NCBI GenBank assembly: GCA_008508345.1
Contig: QNGE01000419.1
Coordinates: forward strand, 99,983-163,982
DNA from: Paragonimus westermani
Lineage: Eukaryota > Platyhelminthes > Trematoda > Plagiorchiida > Troglotrematidae
DNA: 64,000 nt
Direction: 5' to 3'
The translations under genes were made by a program, and so were the position numbers. This document shows, piece after piece, positions 34,580 to 45,723 of the stretch; position 1 is the first letter of the stretch, and each line of letters opens with the position of its first letter. Below the pieces are notes generated by a model, which worked only from the letters and a program-made list of their open reading frames with translations, did not search any database and had not been told where the DNA came from.

Positions 34580-35745
34580 ATGTAAATACACAGTCACACT
34601 TCTATTCTAACACGTCAGTTGGGGTCTCCAGAGGATTGTTCAACACATTCCAGAAGAAAAGTGTTCTTCAAGGTTGCCAACTCTTAACAATTTTGCCTAT
34701 TTCCATCACGGACTATCTGCGCCATTCAAAAGATTCAATCATTGATATTTTCGATGAGGGAATAACTGACTTGCAGTACACTGCCGGTAAGATACCGCTA
34801 TTCGACAATTTCCATGAGACAAACACTAGTTCAAACAATATCTCTTGTTCTATTCAGCCTGATGAAGTGAGCTTGTGGTTTCAAAGTGCAACGTGTTACC
34901 CCAAGACTGTGGCATAATGTAAGCCTTAGAATTTATAATACAGCTTTGAAGACAGTCTATCAGGTTATATACTTAGGTGACTATATCTTGAATAACGGAA
35001 GCATGGGAAGTAAAATCAAGACTGTGTTATACGACCTGAGACAATTCAGCATCAAAAAGTGCCCCAGTTAAACTTACAGATCGTATCTATGGGACTACAG
35101 TTAGAACCGTTTCATCCTACGGCTGCAGCAAGTGGTCACTGAGAGCCACGGAAATAAAACATGTTGAGGTTTGTGATAACCAATCTTTACATTTAATCGC
35201 ACGTGTCGAACGGTGTTAGTGAGTAAGTGGCTAACAGGCTCTGAGACATACTTGACCGAGGACCGATCAGACACATTCATACAAACCTTGAAAATCCAGA
35301 TTTGGAGAATTAGAAAATGTATTAAGAGGGTAAGCTTCTCCTTTACGATGTCATGAACTTTTGGACAAGCCTCCAGCTCTACATCGTATAGAGAGGTACA
35401 TGGAATTTACTTCCAGGGCTGTGGTCCTACTGAGCCAAATGGCCTCTGGCTAGAAATATTAGGGAATATGATAGCTAATCTTTCTCCGTGGTGTGAATAT
35501 TGTCGACGTTTGAACGAGTTGCAACTAATGGACTGAGGCAGCAAAAGCCACAAGGAAGCGGTCTCGCGGGTGACGCCTTACTCTCACTTACAACTCGCTT
35601 GTTTGTTTACATGATGTGGGCATCTGGAAGTTGACTGTTTCAGCTGAGACATGCAAGCAAGTTTAAATCATTTTCGTCCTTTTGTTATGGAAATAAGGCT
35701 AATTCCTCTGTAACAGTAGTGTTGATGGTAATCATGGTGGCAAAA
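34580..35745 (+). mobile_element. RTE-like retrotransposon, 3' third, decayed
   Basis: Recognisable segments in order: HSHFYSNTSV (RT finger/palm), LRHSKDS and ITDLQYTAGKIPLFDNF (a mutated YADD box), then YQVIYLGDYI. They continue with RIYGTTVRTVSSYGCSKWSL and CDNQSLHLIARV, and near the end WLEILGNMIANLSPWCEY. The 3' untranslated end follows (35580-35745), sharing the GTTGACTGTTT and ATGGTAATCATGG blocks with the other copies. Multiple stops and shifts; the catalytic Asp pair is gone. Confidence 0.85.
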
Positions 35746-36262
35746 AGGATATCGTAATGTAAACAGAATAAACCTTACTGATCCCTTGAACAACGTATAA
35801 ACTAGCTACCTACAATGCTCAAACACCTGTGGAGATAGGTCAACAGGCAGCGCATTGATGCACACTGGAGGACCTCACCATGCTGTCCATAGAGAGAACG
35901 TCCATTGACGAGTCCATCAGTACATTACACCTCCGATCTCCTCTGCTAATTTGCAGCGCGTTCACTTTGTGCCCTCCTGAAGACCCCAGAACTCAGGCCA
36001 GCGCTATGACTGCCCCAAACGTAAACGCAGAGGGTGCACCAGAGTGTGGTCTGTTCAACTCAGATAGAGCATGACGAATCAACACAAGTTTTCATTCATT
36101 ACTGGTTGACAACGATTACGTTCGCGATGCCGAGACACGAGATGTCAGAGTGCGAGTAGGAAACAGTAGGGAAAAGTTGAAATAACTGTTGGGAAAGATC
36201 ATGAAAAATAACCACTGAATATAGGCGTAATTTGCAGCCGATACTGTCGATATCAAACTTAC
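35746..36262. other. End of the putative 26-kb ORP intron
   Basis: No element recognised. On the minus strand it begins with the donor GTAAGT of the next exon. Confidence 0.4.
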
Positions 36263-36377
36263 GTCGACCGCATTGACGAGGGCTTGTGTTTCTGATTCAA
36301 GCCGACGGAACAACTCACACAGTTGAGCGTATGGGCCGGCGGAACAACCGGAACAAAATACGGGAAAGGAATCTAAT
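36263..36377 (-). CDS. Probable exon, likely ORP linker/helical segment
   Basis: A strong acceptor (TTCTTGTTCGATTTTTTCAG) and the consensus donor GTAAGT enclose 115 nt with a single open frame; the other two frames contain stops. The peptide runs LDSFPVFCSGCSAG, then PYAQLCELFRRLESETQALV ending NAVD, with an amphipathic helix in the second half. Entry is on the third base of a codon and exit on a whole codon, which fits exon 9951-10060. I do not recognise the sequence itself; membership in the ORP gene is inferred from strand, order and phase. Confidence 0.5.
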
Positions 36378-36621
36378 CTGAAAAAATCGAACAAAGAACG
36401 TGTAAAAACGGGACACAAAAAATGGCAGGTCAAAGCTAGCCAATAGAATGCCTAGCAAGTTTTGTAAGTTAGGCTTGACCGGGGATCATTAACCGCAGGG
36501 TGATCAAGTCGAGTAAACAGGACAGATACTGTGTCCTTTCCGGAGGCAGCCGGGCAACCCAAGCACTACATATAAATGGATGTGGCTGAGCGTTTAGGTA
36601 TAAGAAATCGATTGTGTCTCA
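36378..36621. other. Short intron part
   Basis: Belongs to an 862-nt putative intron that contains SINE copy S2. Nothing else seen. Confidence 0.4.
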
Positions 36622-36815
36622 GTGAGGTCGGTGGCGCAGTGAACAACATGGTTGTCCCTCGAGGACGCCGAAAAAAATCCAAACTTCTCTCATGGTAAGG
36701 GTATGCACTACTAGCAAGCTCCAACGAGGAAGAAAGTCAGATCTGGTGTTTATCTTCGAAAGAGGCTGATTGAAAAACCTGTCTAGATGCGGAAGCGGCG
36801 ATCAAATACGTGTTG
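36622..36815 (+). repeat. tRNA-derived SINE, copy S2
   Basis: Best A box of the family: GTGGCGCAGTGAACAAC (36631-36647). The B box is destroyed. It is followed by CATGGTAAGGGTATGCACTA, CCAACGAGGAAGAAAG and GAAAGAGGCTGATTGAAAAA, in the same order as copy S4. Inserted in antisense relative to the ORP gene. Confidence 0.7.
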
Positions 36816-37239
36816 TTAAAACTATACAGATTGTACAATTATCCATTATCGTTTCGCTTGCTTATGACTAAGGATAGACAATTCATCATATGAGAAGACG
36901 CCAGAGAACAGTTTGTCTGATTTATTTCAATTGTCTCGAATTGTGGTGAGCAACTTTATCCTATCAGTATATGCATAGAGTATAAAATATTAACATGTTT
37001 AGCCAAGTAGTTTTATAAGAAATTTTTAGACTGCCGTTATGGCGCCGCGTATGATATAAAAAGACGATTATTCATAGTCTTTAGGGAATGAATGTTCTCA
37101 GTTTTACCACAGGATCCAACTGTCGATTGCATTGTGTTAGTCCCCGGAATCGTGCATACACACGTACGCATATGAATGTGAAACCCGACAGGTAGTTGAA
37201 CAGAATTACAAATCGGAAGAAGTACGTTGGTAATCTTAC

Positions 37240-37255
37240 TCTGGGGCGAGAGCAT
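37240..37255 (-). CDS. Candidate 16-nt microexon of the ORP gene
   Basis: On the minus strand, acceptor CTACTGCCTTCGTCAG and donor AGA|GTAAGATT enclose ATGCTCTCGCCCCAGA. Exon 37438-37602 ends one base into a codon and exon 36263-36377 starts on a third base, so they cannot join directly. A piece of 3n+1 nt is needed, and 16 nt fits, adding Asn-Ala-Leu-Ala-Pro-Glu without a stop. Both splice sites are strong, but so short an exon can only be proved by transcript data. Confidence 0.4.
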
Positions 37256-37437
37256 CTGACGAAGGCAGTAGAAAGGTACGCTGCTCGTTACAGGCAGTCC
37301 CGGGGTCTGCTTGATTTGGATGAGCGGCTTTGTTCGTCGAACCAGACTTTCTCACAGCTGCGAATATGTATGAGACAAGGAAATGTCAGAATTGCGTGTC
37401 TAATCGATGAGCACATGTGCGATGTATCTGCACTCAC

Positions 37438-37602
37438 TTGTGTTCCGTGCCTGGGATCGAGTGACACTAGCTCCGCTGCACGGACTCTGGAGCGGAGAAC
37501 CAGTGCTCCCTGGGCTAAGCACACTCAGACGAGGCTCCTTGTCTTGAGGATCGGGTAAGTACGCAATCTGGGATTTAGACGAGGAGGAATGAAACAATGC
37601 AA
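37438..37602 (-). CDS. Probable Ser/Pro-rich linker exon of the ORP gene
   Basis: The acceptor is CGTTCGTCCTTCACTCCAG and the donor GTGAGT; 165 nt are open in the relevant frame. The peptide starts ALFHSSSSKSQIAYLPDPQD and continues LSVLSPGSTGSPLQSPCSGA, ending in SQARNT. ORP9-type proteins have a comparable Ser/Pro-rich linker between the N-terminal region and the lipid-binding domain. It starts with two codon bases and ends with one. The opposite strand is also open, with composition-driven frames at 37196-37558. Confidence 0.45.
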
Positions 37603-38273
37603 CTGGAGTGAAGGACGAACGATATAAGCCACAACCCTACCGACTACATTTATGCTAAGATCGCCTGAAGAAATCTGAGGATATTGACAAAAAGTAACTC
37701 GAGAACAGGATGAACGGGAGAAAATGACAATTTGGGCATAAAATAGTCAACAGGTATTAGTGTAGGCCGGCCGACAAGTGTGAATCCAAAACACACTACA
37801 GCACCCAGCTGTTTTGTCCAGCCAACCAAGATGATAGGATAATCGGACAAGGACATCTAATCCAAGCAATGTTGATGCGTTTTAGCTGTTTTCAACGTTA
37901 GCTGTTGTGATGCAGTACTCTCCACTAGCAAGAAAACTGTTTGGGGGCTAGAGTAAAAAATTTGGTGAACAACAAACGGAGCGAGCTGTTAACGATTCAC
38001 CTACTTTTATAAGTCACGAACTTCAAACACCAGATTTTTATAATATGGGGTAGCAACAACAGAAGCGGCCGTTCTTTGGATTTTGCACGCGATGAGCGGG
38101 TGTTGTCAGTTTCAGGGTAGGCGAACTGTCTGAGTCGACCGTGTATGCACACATGGGACTGGACGACGGTTAATAATTGGCATTGCTTCAGAAAACGTGA
38201 GCAAATAAGAACAAACGAAGTGTTAACATCTCGCGATGCCGTAAAAGTTTGAAACAATGGTTCCCATCGATAA
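37603..38273. other. Putative intron; PLE-like 3' block near its right end
   Basis: On the minus strand just outside the inverted repeat, GATGGGAACCATTGTTTCAA (38248-38267) resembles the GAAGGGAACTCAGTGTTTCA block of the PLE at 26370. Otherwise nothing recognised. Confidence 0.4.
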
Positions 38274-38444
38274 ATTTGAAAAAAGCCAATAGTAGCATGT
38301 AAGATGTCTTGCGCAATGACATTTCGTTCGCATCTCATCGGTTACTTTTGCGAAATTAACATACACTTTATATAGTTAAGGGGCAAGCAGCTAGGCGAAA
38401 TCAATCTAGAAATATTTGAAACAGTCAGTCAGGTGACCAAAGCG
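38274..38444 (-). repeat. Left arm of a perfect 171-bp inverted repeat
   Basis: Exact reverse complement of 38844-39014, no mismatch or indel by eye. The arms flank the run of Ns. Read on the minus strand, the arm contains the PLE 3'-region homology described for the right arm. Confidence 0.95.
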
Positions 38445-38473
38445 GAAGCAGTAAAATGCAACTGATTGATAAT

Positions 38474-38843
38474 NNNNNNNNNNNNNNNNNNNNNNNNNNN
38501 NNNNNNNNNNNNNNNNNNNNNNNNNNNNNNNNNNNNNNNNNNNNNNNNNNNNNNNNNNNNNNNNNNNNNNNNNNNNNNNNNNNNNNNNNNNNNNNNNNNN
38601 NNNNNNNNNNNNNNNNNNNNNNNNNNNNNNNNNNNNNNNNNNNNNNNNNNNNNNNNNNNNNNNNNNNNNNNNNNNNNNNNNNNNNNNNNNNNNNNNNNNN
38701 NNNNNNNNNNNNNNNNNNNNNNNNNNNNNNNNNNNNNNNNNNNNNNNNNNNNNNNNNNNNNNNNNNNNNNNNNNNNNNNNNNNNNNNNNNNNNNNNNNNN
38801 NNNNNNNNNNNNNNNNNNNNNNNNNNNNNNNNNNNNNNNNNNN
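38474..38843. other. Assembly gap (370 Ns)
   Basis: Run of undetermined bases between the inverted repeat arms. The true length and content are unknown. Confidence 1.
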
Positions 38844-39014
38844 CGCTTTGGTCACCTGACTGACTGTTTCAAATATTTCTAGATTGATTTCGCCTAGCTG
38901 CTTGCCCCTTAACTATATAAAGTGTATGTTAATTTCGCAAAAGTAACCGATGAGATGCGAACGAAATGTCATTGCGCAAGACATCTTACATGCTACTATT
39001 GGCTTTTTTCAAAT
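38844..39014 (+). repeat. Right arm of the inverted repeat, containing PLE 3'-region homology
   Basis: Aligns with the 3' region of the PLE at 26370: TATATAAAGTGTATGTTAAT, then CCGATGAGATGCGAACGAAA (compare CTGATGAGAGTAAACGAAA), then TGCGCAAGACATC (compare TCGCAACACGTC). The hammerhead core is damaged (C for U in CUGAUGA and loss of the cleavage dinucleotide). Confidence 0.75.
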
Positions 39015-39085
39015 CTCGCGATGCCTTCATTCGTTATTGGCGAACTAGACCAAGGAAACTCAGTGTTTCAGAGAGTGAAAGTATT
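39015..39085 (+). repeat. PLE-like 3' block continuing from the right arm
   Basis: GACCAAGGAAACTCAGTGTT (39048-39067) continues into TCAGAGAG and matches the block at 27464-27487. It extends the PLE homology beyond the inverted repeat. Confidence 0.55.
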
Positions 39086-39717
39086 CATTCTTGGGACGGA
39101 TTATTTTAATCTGTTGGAGTTCTGTCAGTGTGTTAATGCGACATAGTGAACAGGGCGGATTGTAAGAACTGTCGAAACAGACCTACACTTCAGATTAACG
39201 CCGCGTTCTCACCAGCTCCCGTTTTGCTATCTTAATGTACTCTGGAACCTCTAGAAATGAATACCTTAACGAAGGAGTTACGTTGACAGCTTGTTGAAAC
39301 AAGTTACGCAGATTACAAAAGCGGATCGGGCTACCGGATGGAAAACAGACTAGTTGACGCTATACATTCGGTCATACAATTATAAGGCCACGTGCTTTTT
39401 CTTTTAAATTTAGACAAGTTTACTCAGATCCATTTGTATGTTACCTCACAGATCCAAAATCAATACCTCCTGAGATGGTTCGTTATAAAATTAAATAGTA
39501 AAAATGATATTGAAAAAATATCCCACAGTTATGAAGTCACCTAACGTGACGCGTCTCATAGTGCTTGGGATGAAGGTGTAACAACCCATACTTTAGGTTG
39601 TGCTTAAAATGAAGCAACTACCAGTACCGAGCAATATGTTGACGATAATCTGATAGGTAGCACTAAGAAACCGATCCCTTTCGAAAACTGGTGAACTACA
39701 GACGATTTTCACTTTAC
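39086..39717. other. No recognisable feature
   Basis: Nothing structured recognised. Confidence 0.4.
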
Positions 39718-39810
39718 TGCTTCTTAGGACTGCAATTGAAGAACTTTGTCCGAGGCGAGATTTGGGAATTGTGTGACAGAAACCGGACGACACCAGAAGA
39801 GGGCAAAAAA
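39718..39810 (-). CDS. Weak candidate exon upstream of the ORP linker exons
   Basis: The minus strand shows GGTTACTTGTCACAG as acceptor and GTAAAG as donor around 93 nt. Two frames are open; the one ending one base into a codon (CHTIPKSRLGQSSSIAVLRS) would join exon 37438-37602 in phase. No homology is recognised, and a second frame is equally open. Confidence 0.22.
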
Positions 39811-40046
39811 CTGTGACAAGTAACCAATGCACAGAAGAAAAGCAGGTTATCCCGTACGAAAAGGTTGATACAACGTGAGGTATCTGTGAGATGCAGCAAG
39901 ATCTGACACGTTTTTGAAGCATACAGTCCACAGGAACATGAAGAGTGCACGTCAATATTTGCGTACCGGGGGCTTCAACAAAGGACTCCATTGAAGCAGT
40001 ATCACATGGAACAACGATTAGGCTGGTTTGAGGATCCCATTACGTG

Positions 40047-41960
40047 GGGAGGATCATCATCACCATCATCAGTATAGACAGCAATACATCGGCGGTTCAC
40101 ACTAATGCTTAACTGTCACAAAACCATGAAGAAAAAGCAAACCCCGCATCGGAAAAGAGAAGGGGACGGGAGAAAACCTAACTGCCGAAAATAACTACGT
40201 CTATATTCAAACATTCAACATCAAGGTGCCTACACCTTGCAAACAAACAACCGAGCTGCAGGTGAGAGTAAGACGTCATCAGCAAGACAGGTTCCTTACG
40301 GCTTCCACTGACCCGCGTCATTAAATGCACTCACTTCAGACAACTCGGACAAACAACGACATCATTCACGCCACTGAGTTCGATTAGCCGCCATCTCACC
40401 CAGGGTCTCCAACCACCAACTCGGCGAGTCGGGAGGGGCTCAGCCCGGGAGACGAACTCGATCTACAGTGGCCAACCCCTTGATGAACGACTTCATTTCC
40501 TTACGCCAGGTCATTGTCTGTTCCCCTTGCACCTTACACCAGTCGGTCGCAGTGTCAGCGAACAGTGCTCGGTGTGGAAGACGACTAGCTGGCATCCTTA
40601 ATACATGACCTAACCATCTAAGCCTGTGCAAACGTAGAGACTGGACAAAAGAACTCGTTTGACAATCACTACCAAACAGCCGCTTCCTAACCTCCTCGTT
40701 ACTTACACGGTGGTGCCACCCGATACGGGCGATGAAACGCAGACACCGGTGGTCAAATACTTGAAGACGGTTCACGTCATCTACCCTGCCTGATCGGCCA
40801 GGTTTCGCTGCCGTAAAGTAATACGGCCATAACCGTTGTCTTACATATACGACATTTAGGCTTCAGCGAAATACCTCTTTGTCGCCACAGATGCTCCAGA
40901 TTAGCGAACACTGCCCTAGCCTTAAAGATGCGCACGTCTACTTCATTCCCTACACCTCTGCAACCGCCCCCGATGCAGCTTCCCAGGTATACAATCCGGT
41001 TAACAACTTCCACGCAGAAGCACTTTGCATTTTGAGGCTGCAAAGCGCATTCCGAAGTATGTAGCAGAATGCGAAATTGCGTCTAGCATTACTTGTGCCA
41101 ATTGAAAGTTGTCAAACAGCAACACCTTGTCATCAGCATAATCAAGATAAGTCAGTCTTTCACCAGGTAGGAGGTCCACGCCGGCATCTTGTGAGTGCCG
41201 CAGACAATCCTCCATTATTTCGTCCATGACGAAATTGAACAGAAATGGTGACAGCGGACGACCTTGACGTACGCCGTAAACCCTAATCTGAGCTGAAGTA
41301 TGAGAGTAAAGTGCCGACAGTGTGTTCACGTACTTAGTCGGCACACCTCTGCGTTTGAGCGGCTCTAAAAGTGTAGATTGATCCCCTGAATCGAACGCAC
41401 CTTTATAGTCAAGAAACACAACAATTGTTTGCCGGCGATATATATGACGCTGCTCCAGAATTTGACGAAGAGTGAAAATGTAATCTACACATCCCCGCCC
41501 GGGGCAAAATCCTGCCTGTTCTTCCCGAATCTTAACCTCCCGATCTGCAGTGAGTCGGCGAAGTATAATGGATGCAGAACCCTGGAAATGACTGGGGTCA
41601 AACTAACTTCTCTATGGTTTCCGCAAGAGCTCCTCATACCTTTCTTGAATATAGAAATAATTATCGAGTGACCCCAACCCGAGGGGATAGTTTCCGTCAT
41701 CCACACAAGTTGAAACAAGAGCCAAAGCCTCTACTAAAGCCTCTCCCCCTTCTTTGAAGAGTGCCGACACGAAGCCATCTGGACCAGCAACCTTATTGCG
41801 CTTGAGAGCCGCAATGCAATTGCGAACCTCAGTCTCAGTGGGTGGTTCCAAGTCTACCGACCAGGGCACTACATTGCAAGTTTGTGGTGGCAACGCGGTA
41901 GAAGCAGGAGGTCAGTTAAATTGAGAGTAGTGGCTAAACGTGGTCCTCTATGATAGATGG
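40047..41960 (-). mobile_element. RTE-like retrotransposon, best-preserved RT copy
   Basis: Segments on the minus strand, from high to low coordinate: EVRNCIAALKRNKVAGPDGF (41.8 kb), GWGHSIIISIFKKG, EEQAGFCPGRGCVDYIFTLR and FLDYKGAFDSGDQS. Next come VRQGRPLSPFLFNFVMDEIM and the catalytic box YADD (41129-41140), LLYGSETWPI (40.8 kb), LRWLGHVLRMPASRLPHRAL, and the 3' untranslated end with an ATGATGATGATCC tail at 40047. The 139-codon frame 41000-41419 is intact across the palm, but about ten residues are missing between IRVYG and VRQG. Stops or shifts occur near 41.04, 40.78 and 40.44 kb, and the endonuclease domain is absent, so it cannot move on its own. It belongs to the same family as the copies at 18740 and 34580. 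Confidence 0.92.
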
Positions 41961-43535
41961 TCCTGATTATTGGAACCATCAATAGCAAGACTTCTTACAT
42001 AAAGCATCCGATATCTGAAAAACTGTCGTGTGCTCTGGTGAAACTTGTTTCGCGTAAGAATTTGGAACTGGTTGTTGCCACTTGCTAGCCAATACAACGG
42101 TAAACGTGCGAAGCTGCAATAAGGTGATTTTGTAGGATACATACAGCTCAAACACTGAAACAGCAGTTAATGAACAGTTAGTAATACAGTGGTCTGACGA
42201 TCTCTGAGTCCCGCTCATTGTCCACTCAAGCATAGATGGGAACTATTATTCGGATGCGCATACTGTGCCAATCGAATAGACCAGTCGAACGAGCAGCTGA
42301 TGGAGACTACTCAACAAAAGTGAACCCATCTGAGTAGAACAGAACTTGAGTTCGATGAGCAACACGGGTGATTGTTACAACCATTGTACTTCAAACAGCG
42401 AAAACAAAATATGGATGACCACGTGAATGTAGAAGTCATTCTTCAATTTACTATCTGACGACATGGCAGATTTTGTACGTATTGCAATTTGATATTTCTT
42501 AATTACATGCAAAACCTGCATCGATCCGTGTTGAATGATCGAAAGTTAAGTAAAAAAAACGACTGAGTCAGACTGTAATATCAGTAACTGCGTATGCGCA
42601 ACAGCGTGATTAGGATTGGACTGAGAAACGACAAGGATGTCCACGTCAAGACAAGAGGTAAACAATGAGGACGACGAATCGGAATTCCGAAATAAACGAG
42701 CTAAAGTTTAATCCCTATATTTCAAAATAGGACAAAAGAAATCTGGCTTCTTATTCGTGGTTAAACTTACCAATTGCTGTAAAATTCTTTGGTGTGAAGA
42801 ATGGATGTAGAGGTGAAAAGCATAAGTTATTTTCCTGCAAACCCGTTTGATCTTTGGAGAACGGAAAGATGAAGTGGTCGGATTAAGCTATTACTATGAG
42901 AAACAGAAGATAGAGAAAAACAGATTGGAAGGAGTCGTTGTCCGAGATCGAAGAAATTCTATAACTACGAATACCAGAGGATTATAACACTTTTTACGCA
43001 GCAGTTCAGAAATGGTTCTTGTTGTCAACACCTTCTTGCCGATCTCGTAGTCTACTTCCCAACCATTTTTGGAGGCATCTGGATTCGGCACTTTGCATCA
43101 TAATCGCACCGGAGCAAACAAGGGACCACCAGAAGTTTATTGTTTTCCCCACAACAGAAAACTGACCAGTCTTCAGGACGAACCTTTTGCTCGGCATACG
43201 AAGACACAATAATCCAGTATCGCAGTGAATAAAAATATCCTCCAGCTCATAGCATTCACATACATCTATGACTCCTGCAACGAATCATTTGTTGCTCTCG
43301 AATCTCGTCGTGTCAGTTTGCGTAATCGGTATTTTTTCTCTAATGGAATTTGAATAGTAATCCGGTATTGGCTGTGAATTTTGCGGACCCAAGTTCAGTT
43401 GTCATTTCATTCGAAGAATTTTTTTGATATCGATATACCTGTATGAAGGATTGGGACAAACCGGTTGGTGGAGCTCAGGATGTCCACAGACTTGCAGATA
43501 GATCGGTTTTTGCACACCACACAATCCCTCTTATT
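41961..43535. other. No recognisable feature
   Basis: Nothing assigned. Frames up to about 84 codons lack motifs. Confidence 0.4.
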
Positions 43536-43537
43536 AG

Positions 43538-43690
43538 GAGTATTTAACATCCCCGTTGATGTGCACTATCCGTCAAACCAAACATTGACCACCACTAGCT
43601 ACTCGGACCAGAGACGACAACTTGGGGCATACAGGCGGAATCCGACCAACGATCTCAACATAGAAAGGGCATTGATGTTCGGTGGTGCAC
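43538..43690 (+). CDS. Weak candidate exon
   Basis: A pyrimidine-rich acceptor (CAATCCCTCTTATTAG) is followed by an open frame reading VFNIPVDVHYPSNQTLTTTS and continuing YSDQRRQLGAYRRNPTNDLN. The donor is uncertain (GTGGTG or GTGCAC near 43682-43690). I do not recognise the peptide, and no partner exon was found on this strand. Confidence 0.22.
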
Positions 43691-44824
43691 AGATGTGCGG
43701 TCACTTCACCTTTGGAATGAAAGAGAAACAGTCAACTACAAAACTGGCCGGCTGATGTCCACCTAAATGACGCTCTCTAGCTGGTCTTAACAAGCTTGTT
43801 ACCCAATGTTACCTAATGAATAACAACTGCTTACTGCTACCAGTACCAGGTCTTCTCTTTATTACTTATGTGGGAAGTTTCAAATCAAGTACGATTTCTA
43901 GGGCTATTCGAAGTCCCTAATGTCGAGTATCACAATTTACCACTCACTATAACCTTTGAAAATTAAAAGCATATACGGACCTCGATTTTCTTTCGAAAAC
44001 GTCCAACACACGAGTAGACGTAGCCAAATGGCAAACAAAAATGGGTTATTTTGTTCAACATGAATAGAATTCTTAAGTTCAGCAGCGTTTAGCACGCACT
44101 GACGCCACTTGTACCTGAATGATTGGAATTACGTGCATAATGGTTAAGCTGCGCACGACGGTCATTATGTGACAGTGGTTCTTGCAACGAAATGCGATAT
44201 TCAAGGTACTGAGACTACAATAGACAAGCACTCGTAACAACCCTCCACACTGTCAACGCCTTCCGCACAGGCCCCAAACATACCACCCAATCGACTCCGA
44301 TCCGAAGCAAGAGTAACAAAGCCAAGCATCCAAATAGATGATGACTGAGTACGTGAATCACATCGAACGTTCGCTAAGAACGTCAAAGAACACCATCCTG
44401 GTGTCATCTGAGCTACTGTCCGTTGAAGCGTACAGTAATACAATGAATGAAAAGCTTTCAAATTCGCATCGAAAGACAAATCGACGCGTGCGGGGCTTGA
44501 CAACACAGGCGCCCATGCATTGGGACCCAATTCTGTAAGCACCAGAGATCCTGGGACAGAGTTTGGATTGATGGCTAGTCAGATGTGAATTCAAGTGAAC
44601 AACAGCGCTAGAAGCGTAGATATGCATCTCAGAAACGTAGTACATATCACGGATACTTGCCATGGAAACTTGGTGACCTGTTTGTCAGAGAGCGCGGACA
44701 ATGTGTGTGAAAGTCTGCGAGTGTTCTGACTTTAGAAAGCAATGGTCAAAAACAATCTTTGGAATTGCGGGAGATGAAAGAAAAAGGGAATGAAATGGTG
44801 AATGAATTTAAAAGTGTTCGAATA
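43691..44824. other. No recognisable feature
   Basis: Overlapping frames on both strands at 44201-44663 (up to 113 codons) have no recognisable domain or clear splice sites. Confidence 0.35.
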
Positions 44825-44870
44825 GTGCCACGGAGGAGACCCACTTGAGTGGCCTCATCAGAAACCCGGA
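44825..44870 (-). ncRNA. Degenerate hammerhead-like hairpin
   Basis: Minus strand: CUGAUGA (44855-44861), then a stable stem-loop GGCCACUCAAGUGGGUC, but UCC instead of GAAA. It resembles the element at 52505-52565 and abuts repeat R1 copy 2. Confidence 0.3.
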
Positions 44871-44884
44871 ATCAGAAGTGTGAT

Positions 44885-45280
44885 ATGAGAGGCAACAGGA
44901 TGTAGGACTCCTTTGGGAGAATCTCACCTGGGACCAACTACTCAACAATCTGATTTAACTGATAATGACCAGATTGAAAATCCGGAGAGCGTAATGAGTA
45001 AGACAGTGACGTCTGACTCTAATCATTGATGACAGCAGTAGATGCATTCAAGACTGCATTAAGCCTCCAGGAAGTGTTTGAAGGTTATCGGCAGTACATA
45101 AAATATACCGGAAAGATCGACTGCTAGACGATCGCAATGTTCTTTAAATGATGGTACCTGTCCCATAACCATTTTTCCGCAAGAAAGAACACAGGACGAC
45201 TATATGCTCATGAGATTGTGTATCGCTACCTAAGCCACCTCATGCAGTCGGTAGTGTAAAGTATAAACCTCCTGAATCCG
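44885..45280. repeat. Dispersed repeat R1, copy 2
   Basis: Aligns with 1-425 in the same orientation. Shared blocks include GCAACAGGATGTAGGA, GAGTAAGACAGTGACGTCTG, TATGCTCATGAGATTGTG and CAGTCGGTAGTGTAAAG. Element class unknown. Confidence 0.7.
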
Positions 45281-45723
45281 AGTAGGTAGAAGGATGTCAA
45301 ATTGAGCTGGTGACCATTCCAGTATTAGTTAGCTGTGGTTCATATGGTGAGATAAAAACAGACAACGCAGAACCAGAAGACATAACGAAAAATGAAAATG
45401 AATGCAGAAACACCCAAGAACCTGTTGTGGTCTGGTAGGCTCACGTAAGGAATTGTTTAAAACGACCAACTCATTCAGAGTCATCTATGTAGCCATGCCA
45501 ACACTTAGGGTTTCTTTATAGGCACATAAATTAGCAAAGCAATTCCATTTGACGACAGGAACGTTATTGTGACTTGTAATTACGATACTGTAGCACGTGA
45601 AGTGGCAAACGGCAGAGTTTTGAATTGTTCGGGATAAGAAGAAACTTAGAGAGAAATTGAGCTCACGCGGACATTTACTCATAACAATCTCTTCTATTTC
45701 GTCCCCAAAGTTTTGTCTTCTCT
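45281..45723. other. No recognisable feature
   Basis: Between R1 copy 2 and an RTE copy. Nothing recognised. Confidence 0.4.

Noticed and set aside
38406..38882. Three frames of 135-149 codons
   Set aside because: They consist of the run of undetermined bases; not real.
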